From Bacillota bacterium (GTDB taxonomy: Bacteria; Bacillota; Clostridia; Lachnospirales; Lachnospiraceae): DNA of 64,000 nt. Positions 25,168 to 33,989 of the stretch are shown here, piece after piece. Positions within the stretch are counted from its first letter, which is position 1, and each line of letters opens with the position of its first letter. The notes below the pieces were generated by a model, which had not been told where the DNA came from, searched no databases, and saw only the letters and a list, made by a program, of their open reading frames with translations. A program made the position numbers and the translations under genes. The stretch spans positions 186,001-250,000 of the forward strand of contig JAEZZQ010000015.1 of assembly GCA_023442465.1 (NCBI GenBank). Direction: 5' to 3'.

Positions 25168-25794
25168 ATGGATACAATTATTACGATCGCGAGACAATTC
25201 GGTTCGGCAGGAAGAGAAATAGGAGAGCAGGTAGCAAAATATTTTAATATTCCTTGCTATGATAAGGAGCTGCTTACGAGGGCAGCGCAGGAAAGCGGTT
25301 TTTGTGAAGAGATGATCCAGACGCACGATGAAAGGCCGACGAATTCTTTCCTGTATAATTTGGTTATGGATACATATTCGTTTGGCTACAATGCATCCTC
25401 GTTCGTGGATATGCCTATCAGCCACAAGGTATTTCTTGCTCAGTTCAATACGATTAAAAAGATTGCAGACGAGGGCCCTTGCATTATTGTCGGCCGCTGT
25501 GCGGATTACGCCCTCAGTGATTACAAGAACTGCGTTCATTTATTTATTTACGGTGATGAAGAGACTAAGGTAAAACGCATCATGAATAAATACAATTTAA
25601 CAGAAGCAAAAGCGAAGGATATGATGGCCAAAAAGGATAAACAACGTCAGAGCTATTATAACTATTATTCTTCAAAGAAATGGGGCCGCGCAGACAGCTA
25701 TGATCTGTGTATTAACAGCAACGTGCTGGGCGTCGAGGGAACCAGCAGCTTGATTGTTCAGTTTGTTGAAGACTTCGAAAACAGAAAAAGATAA
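25168..25794 (+). CDS. Cytidylate kinase-like family protein (paralog 1)
   Basis: 208 residues with TGGAGGAA upstream. It belongs to the cytidylate-kinase-like family (PF13189): ITIARQFGSAGREIG forms the phosphate-binding start, CIIVGRCADYAL lies in the middle and KDKQRQSYYNYYSSKKWG is the arginine/lysine-rich lid. True Cmk proteins begin with a different P-loop (DGPAGAGKST type), so NMP kinase activity is not assured. A similar protein of equal length is encoded at 44538-45164. The gene is monocistronic, with its own promoter and strong terminator. Confidence 0.85.
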   Translation: MDTIITIARQFGSAGREIGEQVAKYFNIPCYDKELLTRAAQESGFCEEMIQTHDERPTNSFLYNLVMDTYSFGYNASSFVDMPISHKVFLAQFNTIKKIADEGPCIIVGRCADYALSDYKNCVHLFIYGDEETKVKRIMNKYNLTEAKAKDMMAKKDKQRQSYYNYYSSKKWGRADSYDLCINSNVLGVEGTSSLIVQFVEDFENRKR

Positions 25795-25820
25795 AAAGCG
25801 ATATAAGTTTTTTGATAAAG

Positions 25821-25850
25821 TAAGGGAAGCCGTTGTGGCTTCCCTTATTT
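25821..25850 (+). terminator. Strong intrinsic terminator
   Basis: A perfect 11-bp stem TAAGGGAAGCC/GGCTTCCCTTA with loop GTTGT is followed by TTT, 26 bases after the preceding stop. Confidence 0.8.
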
Positions 25851-25957
25851 TGAGCTTCACGCTATGTTCTAGTCCCATGTTATAACATTTTTCAAGTGAA
25901 TATGAATGATAATGTCCGCATATAAACAAACAAAACTAAATAATGTTTACTTTTATA

Positions 25958-25986
25958 TAGACATAATGCTATTTAAGCTGTATAAT
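25958..25986 (+). promoter_or_regulatory. Predicted promoter of the DUF2087 regulator gene
   Basis: TAGACA, a 17-base spacer and a consensus TATAAT, 56 bases before the GTG start of the next gene. Confidence 0.55.
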
Positions 25987-26041
25987 GTATAAAACATAAG
26001 GTTAGTGATCATAAATATGAAGTATAGGAGGAACGCAAGAA

Positions 26042-26806
26042 GTGGAAGAGAAGTATTTTATCTGGAATTCAAGCATAGGAGAGATTGTTTCAGGCTATAA
26101 GGAAGAGGGGGATTTCTACACATGTACTCTGTGCGGCAGAAAATTTAAGAAGGGATCGATTTTTACGATAAACGAGAATTTATATGATGCCTTCGGTGCA
26201 GTTAATGAGCATCGCGCAGAAGAGCACGGATTTACAGTAGATTATATATTGGAGCAAAATCCTTCCTTTAGCGGAATATCGGAGGTACAGCAGCAAATAT
26301 TGAAATTGATGTCTGAAGGAAAAGACGATAAAGTGATTTCTCAAAGCATTGGGATTGCCCAGTCTACCGTAAGAAATCATCGTTTTAAGCTAAGGGAAAA
26401 GGAAAAACAGGCGAAAGTATTTCTTGCCCTTATGAGCTCACTGGAAGAGAAAACGAATCGTTCCATCAATCAAGCAGACATTGGTATTATTGAAGAGCTC
26501 CACACTTCCGCAACAATGATTGATGACAGATATAGCATTACCGATGTAGAAAGAGAAAAGACAATTAGGGCTTATATGGATGAAACCGGCTCCATCAAGC
26601 AATTTCCGGCAAAGGAAAAAAAGAAGATCATTGTGCTAAGAGAAATTGCAAATAACTTTAAGCCGGAGCAGGAATACAGTGAAGTCGAGGTGAACAGAAT
26701 CCTGGAAAGAATTTACGAGGATTTTCCGACGATACGGCGGGCATTAATAGAATATGGATTTATGGACCGGTCGGCTGACTGCAGCGTGTATCGGGTAAGA
26801 GGCTAA
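26042..26806 (+). CDS. Zinc finger / LuxR-type HTH / DUF2087 transcriptional regulator
   Basis: 254 residues from a GTG with AGGAGG ten bases upstream. Three parts are visible. At 28-62 there is a C-x2-C...H-x4-H pattern (CTLCGRKF, then EHRAEEH), suggesting a zinc finger. At about 78-115 a LuxR-type helix-turn-helix reads LMSEGKDDKVISQSIGIAQSTVRNH. From about 185 to the end is a DUF2087 domain (IKQFPAKEKKKIIVLREIA to DCSVYRVRG). It probably binds DNA. It is divergent from no gene and lies upstream of gapN, but a regulatory link is unproven. Confidence 0.8.
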   Translation: MEEKYFIWNSSIGEIVSGYKEEGDFYTCTLCGRKFKKGSIFTINENLYDAFGAVNEHRAEEHGFTVDYILEQNPSFSGISEVQQQILKLMSEGKDDKVISQSIGIAQSTVRNHRFKLREKEKQAKVFLALMSSLEEKTNRSINQADIGIIEELHTSATMIDDRYSITDVEREKTIRAYMDETGSIKQFPAKEKKKIIVLREIANNFKPEQEYSEVEVNRILERIYEDFPTIRRALIEYGFMDRSADCSVYRVRG

Positions 26807-27005
26807 GCAAATCATATAATTTACTTTAACCGGATGTCGATTATAGAATAAATTCTTTGTTTAACATTAGAACGGTGGTTGAGTTAAGGCAGTCCGACTT
26901 TTCTTAATGAAGCTCAAACTTGATTGAATTAGCGGGAAAATGCTTGCCTCTAACCTTAAGACGTTATAGTAGCTTTTTGATACTATATTACTAATTAGTG
27001 CCTTA

Positions 27006-27033
27006 TTGACATAAATTAGCCATATGTTAGAAT
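27006..27033 (+). promoter_or_regulatory. Predicted gapN promoter
   Basis: TTGACA, a 16-base spacer and TAGAAT, 64 bases before the gapN start. The rest of 26807-27097 shows no gene. Confidence 0.55.
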
Positions 27034-27097
27034 AGCATTTAACTATTAACATATTCACTTATAGTTTTTGGCAAGGTGAAGGACAGGAGGAAATAAA

Positions 27098-28564
27098 ATG
27101 ATGACTTTAATCAAGGATGATGATAATCGATATAGAAATCTCATAAATGGTGAGTGGGTCAACAGTAAAAACAGCACTTATATTACTGTGACATCTCCTA
27201 TTGATAATTCAGTTATCGGAAGTGTACCCGCAATGACGAAAGATGAGGTGGATTTAGCGGTACAGGCTGCAAAAGAAGCGCAGAAGAGCTGGAAGAGTGT
27301 AACGATCGGTGAAAAAGCAGAAGTTTTATATCGCGCGGCCGATATTTTGTTGAAAAACAAAGAGGAATTAGCCGGCCTCATGGTAAGAGAGATAGCAAAA
27401 GACAGAAAGAGCGGCCTTTCCGAAGTGGAAAGAACGGCCGATTTCATTAAATTTACAGCAGATACTGCAAAGAACATTTCAGGCGAAAGTATTCCGGGAG
27501 ATAGTTTTCCGGGTGGAAAAACGAATAAAGTTTCTATTGTAAGAAGAGAACCTCTGGGAGTTGTTTTAGCAATTTCTCCATTTAATTATCCTGTGAATTT
27601 AGCTGCATCTAAGATTGCACCAGGATTAATGGCAGGAAATTCGGTGATTTTAAAACCGGCAACGCAAGGCAGCTTATGCGGACTATATTTAGCAAGAGTT
27701 TTTCAGGAAGCAGGAGTTCCTAACGGAGTTTTAAATACTGTTACCGGAAAAGGCAGTGAAATAGGAGATTATATTACTACTCATCCAGGAATTAATTTTA
27801 TTAATTTTACCGGAAGTACAGAAGTTGGGCAGCATATTTCACATATAACTAATATGGTACCGCTGCTTATGGAGCTTGGCGGGAAGGATGCTGCTATTGT
27901 ATTGGAAGATGCGGATTTAGAGCTGACAGCCAATAATATTGTTTCAGGAGGGTATTCTTACTCAGGTCAAAGATGTACTGCGGTTAAGCGAATTTTAGCA
28001 GTAGATCAAATAGCAGACCAATTGGTAGAAAAAATAATATCCAAGATGGAAAAGTTAACTTATGGGAATCCGTTAGAAAAGGATGTTGATATCGTACCCT
28101 TGATTAGTTCAAAGGCCGCTGATTTTGTATGTGAACTGATGGATGATGCGAGAGAAAAAGGTGCTAAGCTACTGGTTGGAGGAGATAGGGAAGGAAATAT
28201 AATCCATCCGACTTTGTTCGATTATGTTACGACTGACATGAGAATTGCCTGGGAAGAGCCATTTGGACCAGTGCTTCCGATTATACGTGTGAAAGATAAA
28301 GATGAAGCAATAGAAATAGCAAATGCATCCGAATACGGACTTCAATCGGCAGTATTTACACAGAATATCAATGACGCCTTTTATGTGGCAGATAGATTAG
28401 AGGTAGGCACCGTTCAAGTGAATAACAAAACGGAAAGAGGTCCCGATCACTTCCCATTTCTTGGAGTAAAAGCTTCCGGAATAGGTACACAGGGAATTCG
28501 TTATTCTATTGAATCTATGTCCAGACCTAAGGTAACTGTTATTAATTTATCGCATCAAGAATAG
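27098..28564 (+). CDS. gapN: Non-phosphorylating NADP-dependent glyceraldehyde-3-phosphate dehydrogenase
   Basis: 488 residues, CAGGAGGAAA upstream. An aldehyde dehydrogenase superfamily protein with the catalytic Cys in SGQRCTAVKR and the general-base Glu in MELGGKD. Long blocks (ISPFNYPVNLA, GSEIGDYI, TTDMRIAWEEPFGPVLPIIRV, NNKTERGPDHFPFLG) are those of streptococcal-type GapN. It oxidises glyceraldehyde-3-phosphate directly to 3-phosphoglycerate and makes NADPH, bypassing one ATP-forming step. It has its own promoter and a terminator. Similarity was recalled, not searched. Confidence 0.9.
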   Translation: MMTLIKDDDNRYRNLINGEWVNSKNSTYITVTSPIDNSVIGSVPAMTKDEVDLAVQAAKEAQKSWKSVTIGEKAEVLYRAADILLKNKEELAGLMVREIAKDRKSGLSEVERTADFIKFTADTAKNISGESIPGDSFPGGKTNKVSIVRREPLGVVLAISPFNYPVNLAASKIAPGLMAGNSVILKPATQGSLCGLYLARVFQEAGVPNGVLNTVTGKGSEIGDYITTHPGINFINFTGSTEVGQHISHITNMVPLLMELGGKDAAIVLEDADLELTANNIVSGGYSYSGQRCTAVKRILAVDQIADQLVEKIISKMEKLTYGNPLEKDVDIVPLISSKAADFVCELMDDAREKGAKLLVGGDREGNIIHPTLFDYVTTDMRIAWEEPFGPVLPIIRVKDKDEAIEIANASEYGLQSAVFTQNINDAFYVADRLEVGTVQVNNKTERGPDHFPFLGVKASGIGTQGIRYSIESMSRPKVTVINLSHQE

Positions 28565-28580
28565 GGCATTATAAGAAAAA

Positions 28581-28626
28581 AAATAAGCTGCAGAGTTGGA
28601 TAAAGCCAAACTGTAGCTTATTTTAG
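28581..28626. terminator. Bidirectional terminator downstream of gapN
   Basis: The 12-bp stem AATAAGCTGCAG/CTGTAGCTTATT (one G-T pair) has an A-run before and TTTT after, so it can act on both strands between gapN and the convergent minus-strand gene. Confidence 0.7.
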
Positions 28627-28631
28627 CACAT

Positions 28632-28669
28632 ATAACTATTCGCAAAAGACAAGTTTAACGAATAGTTAT
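28632..28669 (-). terminator. Hairpin at the end of the 28.7-kb small gene
   Basis: An 11-bp perfect stem ATAACTATTCG/CGAATAGTTAT with a 16-base loop overlaps the stop codon. There is no U-tract on the minus strand, so it may protect a 3' end rather than terminate. Confidence 0.4.
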
Positions 28670-28899
28670 TCCTCTTTTTCACGAATATCCTCCGTGCTGT
28701 TATATTTGGTCACATAATTGTTATATTCCAGAGATTTACGGCGTTTTTCAATCGCCTCACAGTGTTCCCTGTATGTTCTGTGATTGCCTCCGATGTTCAG
28801 ATCGTCAATTTTCTTTCTGTTGCGTTTTGCTCTTTTGGAATATACAAGAACATACATTATAATAACAAAGCCTGCAATTAATAATACGGTAGACATCAT
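28666..28899 (-). CDS. Small single-pass membrane protein, unknown function
   Basis: 77 residues from the ATG at 28899, eight bases after AAGGAGG; a TTG six bases upstream is less likely. One membrane helix (about 3-20) is followed by a basic stretch YSKRAKRNRKK and a charged soluble tail (THREHCEAIEKRR-like, ending in EDIREKEE). It lies in the same direction as dtd and the AI-2E gene. No family was recognised. Confidence 0.65.
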   Translation of the reverse strand: MMSTVLLIAGFVIIMYVLVYSKRAKRNRKKIDDLNIGGNHRTYREHCEAIEKRRKSLEYNNYVTKYNSTEDIREKEE

Positions 28900-28926
28900 A
28901 TTCAATACCTCCTTTTCATTATGAAT

Positions 28927-28973
28927 TCTTTTTGCTTATGAGTGTTCCTTACTTATGAGTGCTCTTTACTCAT
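28927..28973 (-). repeat. Tandem array of the 17-bp palindromic unit (locus 2 of 3)
   Basis: On the minus strand a 13-base partial unit ATGAGTAAAGAGC (28973-28961) is followed by ACTCATAAGTAAGGAAC (28960-28944) and ACTCATAAGCAAAAAGA (28943-28927). The first partial unit contains the stop codon of dtd. The unit matches the array after minC. Confidence 0.75.
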
Positions 28974-29421
28974 TTATAATTTCCGCTGAATCTAATATTA
29001 TGGTAAAAGGCCCATCGTTTACGAGGGAAACTTTCATGTCAGCACCGAATTCTCCTGACTGCACGCCGGCAATTTCTTCCCGGCATCTTTTCAAAATATA
29101 TTGATATAGATCATTCGCCATTTCAGGCGCACCTGCACGAATAAAGGAAGGTCTGTTGCCTTTTTTACAATCTGCGTATAAAGTAAATTGTGAAATAATT
29201 AACATTTCTCCATCGACTGTTTTTATATCTAAATTGGTCTTTCCGTTTTCATCTTCAAAAATCCGCAGACCAATTAGTTTGCTGACCATTTTATCCGCAA
29301 TTTCTTCCGTATCCGATTGGCTGATGCCTGCAAAAACGAGAACCCCCTCTTCTATTTTTCCAATTATCTTGTTTTCCACTTCTACTTCGGCTCTTTTAAC
29401 CCTTTGAACAATAAAACGCAT
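28966..29421 (-). CDS. dtd: D-aminoacyl-tRNA deacylase
   Basis: 151 residues, AAGGAAG upstream, four bases from the end of the AI-2E gene. Dtd hydrolyses D-amino acids (and glycine) mis-attached to tRNA. Family motifs are MRFIVQRVKRAEVEVE at the start, SQFTLYADCKKGNRPSF in the middle and the Gly-Pro motif region NDGPFTI near the C-terminus. The final codons and stop (AATGAGTAA) coincide with the start of the 17-bp repeat array. Confidence 0.96.
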   Translation of the reverse strand: MRFIVQRVKRAEVEVENKIIGKIEEGVLVFAGISQSDTEEIADKMVSKLIGLRIFEDENGKTNLDIKTVDGEMLIISQFTLYADCKKGNRPSFIRAGAPEMANDLYQYILKRCREEIAGVQSGEFGADMKVSLVNDGPFTIILDSAEIINE

Positions 29422-29424
29422 AAT

Positions 29425-30762
29425 TTAATCTTCCTTCTTAACTTCATCTTTAAGCTCACTTTCCTCAGCCTTAACTTCGCCTTTGTCGCTGTGCTGCCCG
29501 GACTTTGAATAATCGCTCTTCTCCGGCTCATAAGGAATGAAAACCCCGTCTTCAACGGAGCCTACATCCATATAATCATTGGTCTTAACCGGCATTTTCT
29601 TTTTAAGGAGCATCTGGTTAATCAAAGAACGTATACCTGCATAGATGATTGCAAAGATAGGCACGCCTGCAATCATACCAAGTATTCCGAATATTCCGCC
29701 GAATAAGGTAATGGAAAAGATTACCCAGAAACCGGATAAACCAGTGGAATCGCCCAGGATTTTGGGTTCCAGTATATTTCCGTCAACTTGCTGCAGAATC
29801 AGGATGAATATGATGAAATAAAGGCACTGCAGCGGATTTACCATTAAAATCAACAGCGCGCTGGGAATTGCCCCCAAATAAGGACCAAAGAAGGGGATAA
29901 TATTCGTAGTTCCAACAATTACGCTGATTAAAACGGAATATGGCGTTCCCATTAAAGTCGTTCCCGCAAAGCATACCAGACCTACCATAACGGAATCGAT
30001 GATCTTACCGACAATGTATCCGCTGAATGTCTTGTGAGTAAAACGTACATCGGCGATTACCGCATTGGCCGTCTTGGTTTCGAACAGCGCATAGGCTATC
30101 TTCTTTGCTTGTCCCGCAAACAGTTCCTTGCTGTATAAAATGTATATGGAAATGATAAAGCCGATGATCAAATTCCATAACTGCATTAAAAAACCTAAAA
30201 AGCTTAAAGAAATACTTTTTAGAATCCCATTCATTTGAGGAAGCAGATTATGATTCAAGTAATTGGTCATTTCCTCGGAATATTGATCGAATAGATCCGT
30301 AACTACTTTTTCAATATCAGGATTATCAGCCAAAAGCTTGGTCGTCCAAACGGTAAGATTGTTGATATAAATAGGAAACTGAAAAATAATACTTTGAATA
30401 CTTCGTATCAACTGTGGAATGACCATTGCGAAAAATCCATATAAGACCACGGTGACCATACTTACCGTAATCAGAATGGAAAGTCCTCTGATTCTCTTTG
30501 AGTTCTTTTTATTTATATTAATTTTGCATTTGCTGCATAGAGGAATAATTATTTTTCTCTCTATCGCATTTAAAACGGGGGTCAATAAATATGCCAAAAG
30601 AAAACCATCCAGAACAGGCATTGCTATTCGGGCAACGGTGTGAAAACCGATTGAGATATTCGCACCATGGAACAATAAATAATAGAAACAAATGGCGGCA
30701 GCGATGACGATAAATGCCGTTATTCCCCAATAAAAGTACTTTTTATCAATACGAAATTTCAT
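29425..30762 (-). CDS. AI-2E family transporter
   Basis: 445 residues with about eight membrane helices and the PF01594 family pattern, including a periplasmic loop between helices (about 140-200) and the conserved ILEPKILGDSTGLSGFWVIFSI block. The last 55 residues are a charged soluble tail rich in Lys and Glu. The family includes TqsA and various exporters of unknown cargo. Quorum-signal export should not be assumed. Probably co-transcribed with dtd. Confidence 0.85.
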   Translation of the reverse strand: MKFRIDKKYFYWGITAFIVIAAAICFYYLLFHGANISIGFHTVARIAMPVLDGFLLAYLLTPVLNAIERKIIIPLCSKCKININKKNSKRIRGLSILITVSMVTVVLYGFFAMVIPQLIRSIQSIIFQFPIYINNLTVWTTKLLADNPDIEKVVTDLFDQYSEEMTNYLNHNLLPQMNGILKSISLSFLGFLMQLWNLIIGFIISIYILYSKELFAGQAKKIAYALFETKTANAVIADVRFTHKTFSGYIVGKIIDSVMVGLVCFAGTTLMGTPYSVLISVIVGTTNIIPFFGPYLGAIPSALLILMVNPLQCLYFIIFILILQQVDGNILEPKILGDSTGLSGFWVIFSITLFGGIFGILGMIAGVPIFAIIYAGIRSLINQMLLKKKMPVKTNDYMDVGSVEDGVFIPYEPEKSDYSKSGQHSDKGEVKAEESELKDEVKKED

Positions 30763-30972
30763 GAATCTCTATTTTTACTCCTTCTTAGGCCGTACTAATT
30801 CTTCACAATATCGATCATATTAATTCGGCATATTAATTTTCTGTGAAATTGATACTATAATTATACCATTAATCCGGCAGGATGTATCGTCAAATCTAAA
30901 AAAATAGGTAAATAAGATGAAATTGCGGAAAAAAATGATATAATACTATTAAATTCGCAAGGAGCAAAAAAC

Positions 30973-31692
30973 ATGAGATTACAGCAAGTATTGAGCTTAG
31001 TGAGAAAAGCCGCAGACGACTATGAAATGATTCAGGATAACGATAAAATTGCGGTAGGTATTTCCGGGGGAAAGGATAGCCTTACCTTATTATATGCATT
31101 AAACGGCCTCAGGCGCTTTTATCCGAGGCGTTTTGAGCTTCATGCCGTCACGGTGGATCTGGGCTTTGAAAACCTGAATTTGGAGGAAATTAAAGCACTT
31201 TGCGAAAACTTAGACGTAGAATACAGCGTCGTCCATACGGATATTGCCAAAATCGTATTTGAGGAACGAAAGGAATCCAATCCTTGCTCTCTGTGTGCCA
31301 AAATGAGAAAAGGCGCTTTGAACGATGCGATAAAACAGGCAGGCTGCAACAAAGTTGCTTATGCTCATCATAAGGATGATGTGGTAGAGACCATGCTGCT
31401 GTCTCTTATTTTTGAAGGGAGACTGCATACCTTTAATCCGGTCACTCATTTGGACCGTACGGGACTTACAGTAATAAGACCGCTGATTTATATGAATGAA
31501 GCAGATGTTATCGGTTTTGTGAACAAGCATCAGGTTCCTGTCGTTAAGAGCCCCTGCCCTATGGACGGTCACACGAAAAGGGAATATATCAAAAATCTGC
31601 TGAAGCAGCTAAACTATGAGAACCCCGGAGTAAAAGAAAGAATGTTTACTGCCATACAAAATGGAAATATGAAAGGATGGCCGGTTTTATAA
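30973..31692 (+). CDS. ttcA: tRNA 2-thiocytidine biosynthesis protein TtcA family
   Basis: 239 residues, AAGGAGC before the ATG. A PP-loop ATPase with SGGKDSLTLLYAL near residue 31 and the CSLCAKMRKGAL motif (C-x2-C) plus a third Cys in SPCPMDG that would hold a [4Fe-4S] cluster. TtcA thiolates cytidine 32 of some tRNAs. A TATAAT at 30939-30944 may be its -10. It is followed two bases later by a tyrosine recombinase gene. Some members act on other tRNA positions. Confidence 0.88.
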   Translation: MRLQQVLSLVRKAADDYEMIQDNDKIAVGISGGKDSLTLLYALNGLRRFYPRRFELHAVTVDLGFENLNLEEIKALCENLDVEYSVVHTDIAKIVFEERKESNPCSLCAKMRKGALNDAIKQAGCNKVAYAHHKDDVVETMLLSLIFEGRLHTFNPVTHLDRTGLTVIRPLIYMNEADVIGFVNKHQVPVVKSPCPMDGHTKREYIKNLLKQLNYENPGVKERMFTAIQNGNMKGWPVL

Positions 31693-31693
31693 T

Positions 31694-32746
31694 ATGGAAA
31701 ATAAAAGGAATTATCACGATGAACAAAATAAATTGAATACCACTCGTATGAGAAATGTTCTTTCGGAGCTGCCGCCCTTCTGCAAGCAATTTTTCAGAGG
31801 AATTGAAAATAATACCTCCTCGAAGACACGGCTTGCATACGCGTATGATCTGCGGGTTTTCTTCGAGTATATGCACGAGAATAACAGCTATTGCAATAAA
31901 ATGGAAATCAAGGACTTTCCGCTTTCTATGCTGGACGACATTACCAGAGAAGATATAGAGGAATATCTGGAATACATAAGCTTTTATCAAAAGGACGATA
32001 AGGAAATTACAAATGAGGAACGCGGAAAGGCGCGTAAGCTCGCCTCTTTACGAAGCTTTTACAATTACTTCTATCAGTCTGAGCTCATACGGAATAACCC
32101 GGCGGTTCTCGTTCCCATGCCCAAACTTCATGAAAAGGAAATCATACGTCTCGATGCGGACGAAGTAGCGGTGCTGCTGGATCAGGTGGAGGATGGCACC
32201 AAGCTTACCAAGAGCCAATTAAAATACCATGAAAAGACAAAGGTAAGGGACACTGCCCTGCTCACTCTCCTGCTAGGCACAGGCATTCGTGTATCGGAGT
32301 GCGTAGGTCTCGATTTGGAGGACATCGATTTCAAAAATAATGGTATTAAGATCCGTCGGAAAGGCGGCTATGAAACAGTCGTTTATTTCGGAGATGAGGT
32401 GGAGGAAGCTCTTAGAAACTATTTAGGGCAAAGACATCATACCATTCCCCTATCCGGCCATGAAAATGCCTTGTTCCTCTCCATGCAAAACCGCAGAATC
32501 AGCGTCCGCGCTGTCGAAAATCTGGTTAAAAAATATGCTTCTACAGTAACAACGCTTAAGAAGATAACGCCGCATAAGCTTCGAAGTACTTATGGAACCT
32601 CTCTTTACCGTGAAACCGGAGATATTTATCTCGTGGCCGACGTTCTTGGCCATAAAGACGTCAATACGACGCGGAAGCATTACGCAGCGCTGGAGGACGA
32701 ACGCAGACGTAAGGCAGCAAAAGCCGTTAAATTGCGGGAGCCATAA
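31694..32746 (+). CDS. Tyrosine recombinase, XerC/XerD-like
   Basis: 350 residues. An N-terminal SAM-like core-binding domain (about 30-150) precedes the catalytic domain, where the full set of residues is present: Arg in GTGIRVSEC, Lys in IRRKGGYE, His and Arg in HKLRSTYG, His in LGHKDVNTT and the Tyr nucleophile in RKHYAAL. It is stand-alone with no excisionase or phage genes and is nearly fused to ttcA, so it is probably a resident chromosomal recombinase rather than an element integrase. Whether it is the dif-acting Xer protein cannot be told. Confidence 0.88.
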   Translation: MENKRNYHDEQNKLNTTRMRNVLSELPPFCKQFFRGIENNTSSKTRLAYAYDLRVFFEYMHENNSYCNKMEIKDFPLSMLDDITREDIEEYLEYISFYQKDDKEITNEERGKARKLASLRSFYNYFYQSELIRNNPAVLVPMPKLHEKEIIRLDADEVAVLLDQVEDGTKLTKSQLKYHEKTKVRDTALLTLLLGTGIRVSECVGLDLEDIDFKNNGIKIRRKGGYETVVYFGDEVEEALRNYLGQRHHTIPLSGHENALFLSMQNRRISVRAVENLVKKYASTVTTLKKITPHKLRSTYGTSLYRETGDIYLVADVLGHKDVNTTRKHYAALEDERRRKAAKAVKLREP

Positions 32747-32847
32747 GTTGTATATAAATATATGTGCATAAATAATCAATACTATATTTTTATCCTTGCT
32801 TATGGTACTCGTTAATAAATTTGAATTTATAGAGGAGAAAGTATTAT

Positions 32848-33390
32848 ATGAAAAGATATATTGCTTTGTTAAGGGGAATAAATGTAAGTGGGAAAAACAA
32901 GATATCTATGACAGAGTTAAAAAAGGGTTTTGCGGAGCTTGGCTTTGCAGAGATTACGACATATCTTAATAGTGGTAATGTTATCTTTTCAAGCATGACT
33001 GATGACAAAAACGTTCTATCAAACCAAATAAAGCAAATAATAAAAGATAATTTTGATTTAGAGATACCGGTTTTTATTATTTTGCAAGAAGAATTAGAAG
33101 AATTTTTAAAGGGTGCTCCTGATTGGTGGGGCGACGATAATGTAGAAATATATGATAACCTTATATTTATGCTGCCTCCGTTAACTTATGAGGAGTTTTC
33201 TAATCAAGTCGGCAATCCAAAAGAGGAATATGAAAAGGTGTATTACTACAAGAATGTTATTTTCTGGTCATTCAGTCGCAAGGATTATCAAAAGACAAAT
33301 TGGTGGTCAAAGACTGCCAGCTCGAAGGTAAGCAATAAGATTACAATTCGAACAGCAAATACAGTAAGAAAAATAGTGGATATGATATAG
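32848..33390 (+). CDS. DUF1697 domain protein
   Basis: 180 residues, AGAGGAGAAA upstream. The N-terminal MKRYIALLRGINVSGKNKISM and LNSGNVIFSS are diagnostic of DUF1697 (PF08002), and the C-terminal TASSKVSNKITIRTANTV block fits too. Function is unknown. It opens the AT-rich accessory stretch. Confidence 0.88.
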   Translation: MKRYIALLRGINVSGKNKISMTELKKGFAELGFAEITTYLNSGNVIFSSMTDDKNVLSNQIKQIIKDNFDLEIPVFIILQEELEEFLKGAPDWWGDDNVEIYDNLIFMLPPLTYEEFSNQVGNPKEEYEKVYYYKNVIFWSFSRKDYQKTNWWSKTASSKVSNKITIRTANTVRKIVDMI

Positions 33391-33441
33391 AGTAGTAAAG
33401 GTTAATTGATAACCAGCACAAAATTTAAGGAGGATACAATT

Positions 33442-33966
33442 TTGAACGCATATTTAGAATGTCCAACAATAAAAACAAAAAGTTTCACTATTAGACTTAT
33501 CAGAAAGGCAGACAGTGAATCGCTTTTTCAGTGCTATAATGACGAAAGTGCTGTTCAGCTTATGAATGATGACAACTGTGATTTTGGATTTTATGTCGAG
33601 TCAAGGGAAAAGATGTTAGAAACAATAGGGTACTGGCTGGATTTTTATGAGAAACAATATTTTATCAGATTTTCAATAGTAGACAATGCAACAGATAAGG
33701 CAGTGGGGACAATTGAGGGATTTGTTGGAGAAACAGGAGTACTTCGTGTAGATATATCCAGTGCTTTTGAAAAGTCCTCCTATCTGTCTGAAATATTTGA
33801 GTTTGCAAAGGACAACTTTTATGAGTTTTTTGGCAATGAGGATATTGTGACGAAGGCTGTTTCTGGTGCAACAGAGCGCCGACAGGCGTTAAATAGTAGT
33901 GGATGGGAGTTTATTGACAAATACAGAGAGTATCATGACTATTATAGAATCACATGTAAACGATAA
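33442..33966 (+). CDS. GNAT-like acetyltransferase
   Basis: 174 residues from a TTG that has AAGGAGG eight bases upstream (an in-frame TTG at 33406 has none). Reads like a RimJ/RimL-type GNAT protein: FTIRLIRKADSESLFQCYND at the start, then KAVGTIEGF and a weak acetyl-CoA loop around SSYLSEIFEFAKD. The substrate is unknown. Downstream of DUF1697 by 51 bases. Confidence 0.65.
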   Translation: MNAYLECPTIKTKSFTIRLIRKADSESLFQCYNDESAVQLMNDDNCDFGFYVESREKMLETIGYWLDFYEKQYFIRFSIVDNATDKAVGTIEGFVGETGVLRVDISSAFEKSSYLSEIFEFAKDNFYEFFGNEDIVTKAVSGATERRQALNSSGWEFIDKYREYHDYYRITCKR

Positions 33967-33989
33967 ATCGGAATTTGAGGAAGGAAAAG

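Noticed and set aside
25168..25794. Housekeeping cytidylate kinase cmk
   Set aside because: The P-loop does not match canonical Cmk, and a second paralog of the same type exists at 44.5 kb.
26807..27097. Minus-strand frame at 26867-27058
   Set aside because: No ribosome site, low-complexity composition, and it overlaps the predicted gapN promoter.
29425..30762. Autoinducer-2 exporter
   Set aside because: The family name is historical; nothing nearby (no luxS or lsr genes) supports a quorum-sensing role.
31694..32746. Integrase of an integrative element covering 32.8-39.6 kb
   Set aside because: No excisionase, replication, mobilisation or phage genes, no tRNA target and no direct repeats marking att sites were found, and the gene is tightly linked to ttcA.
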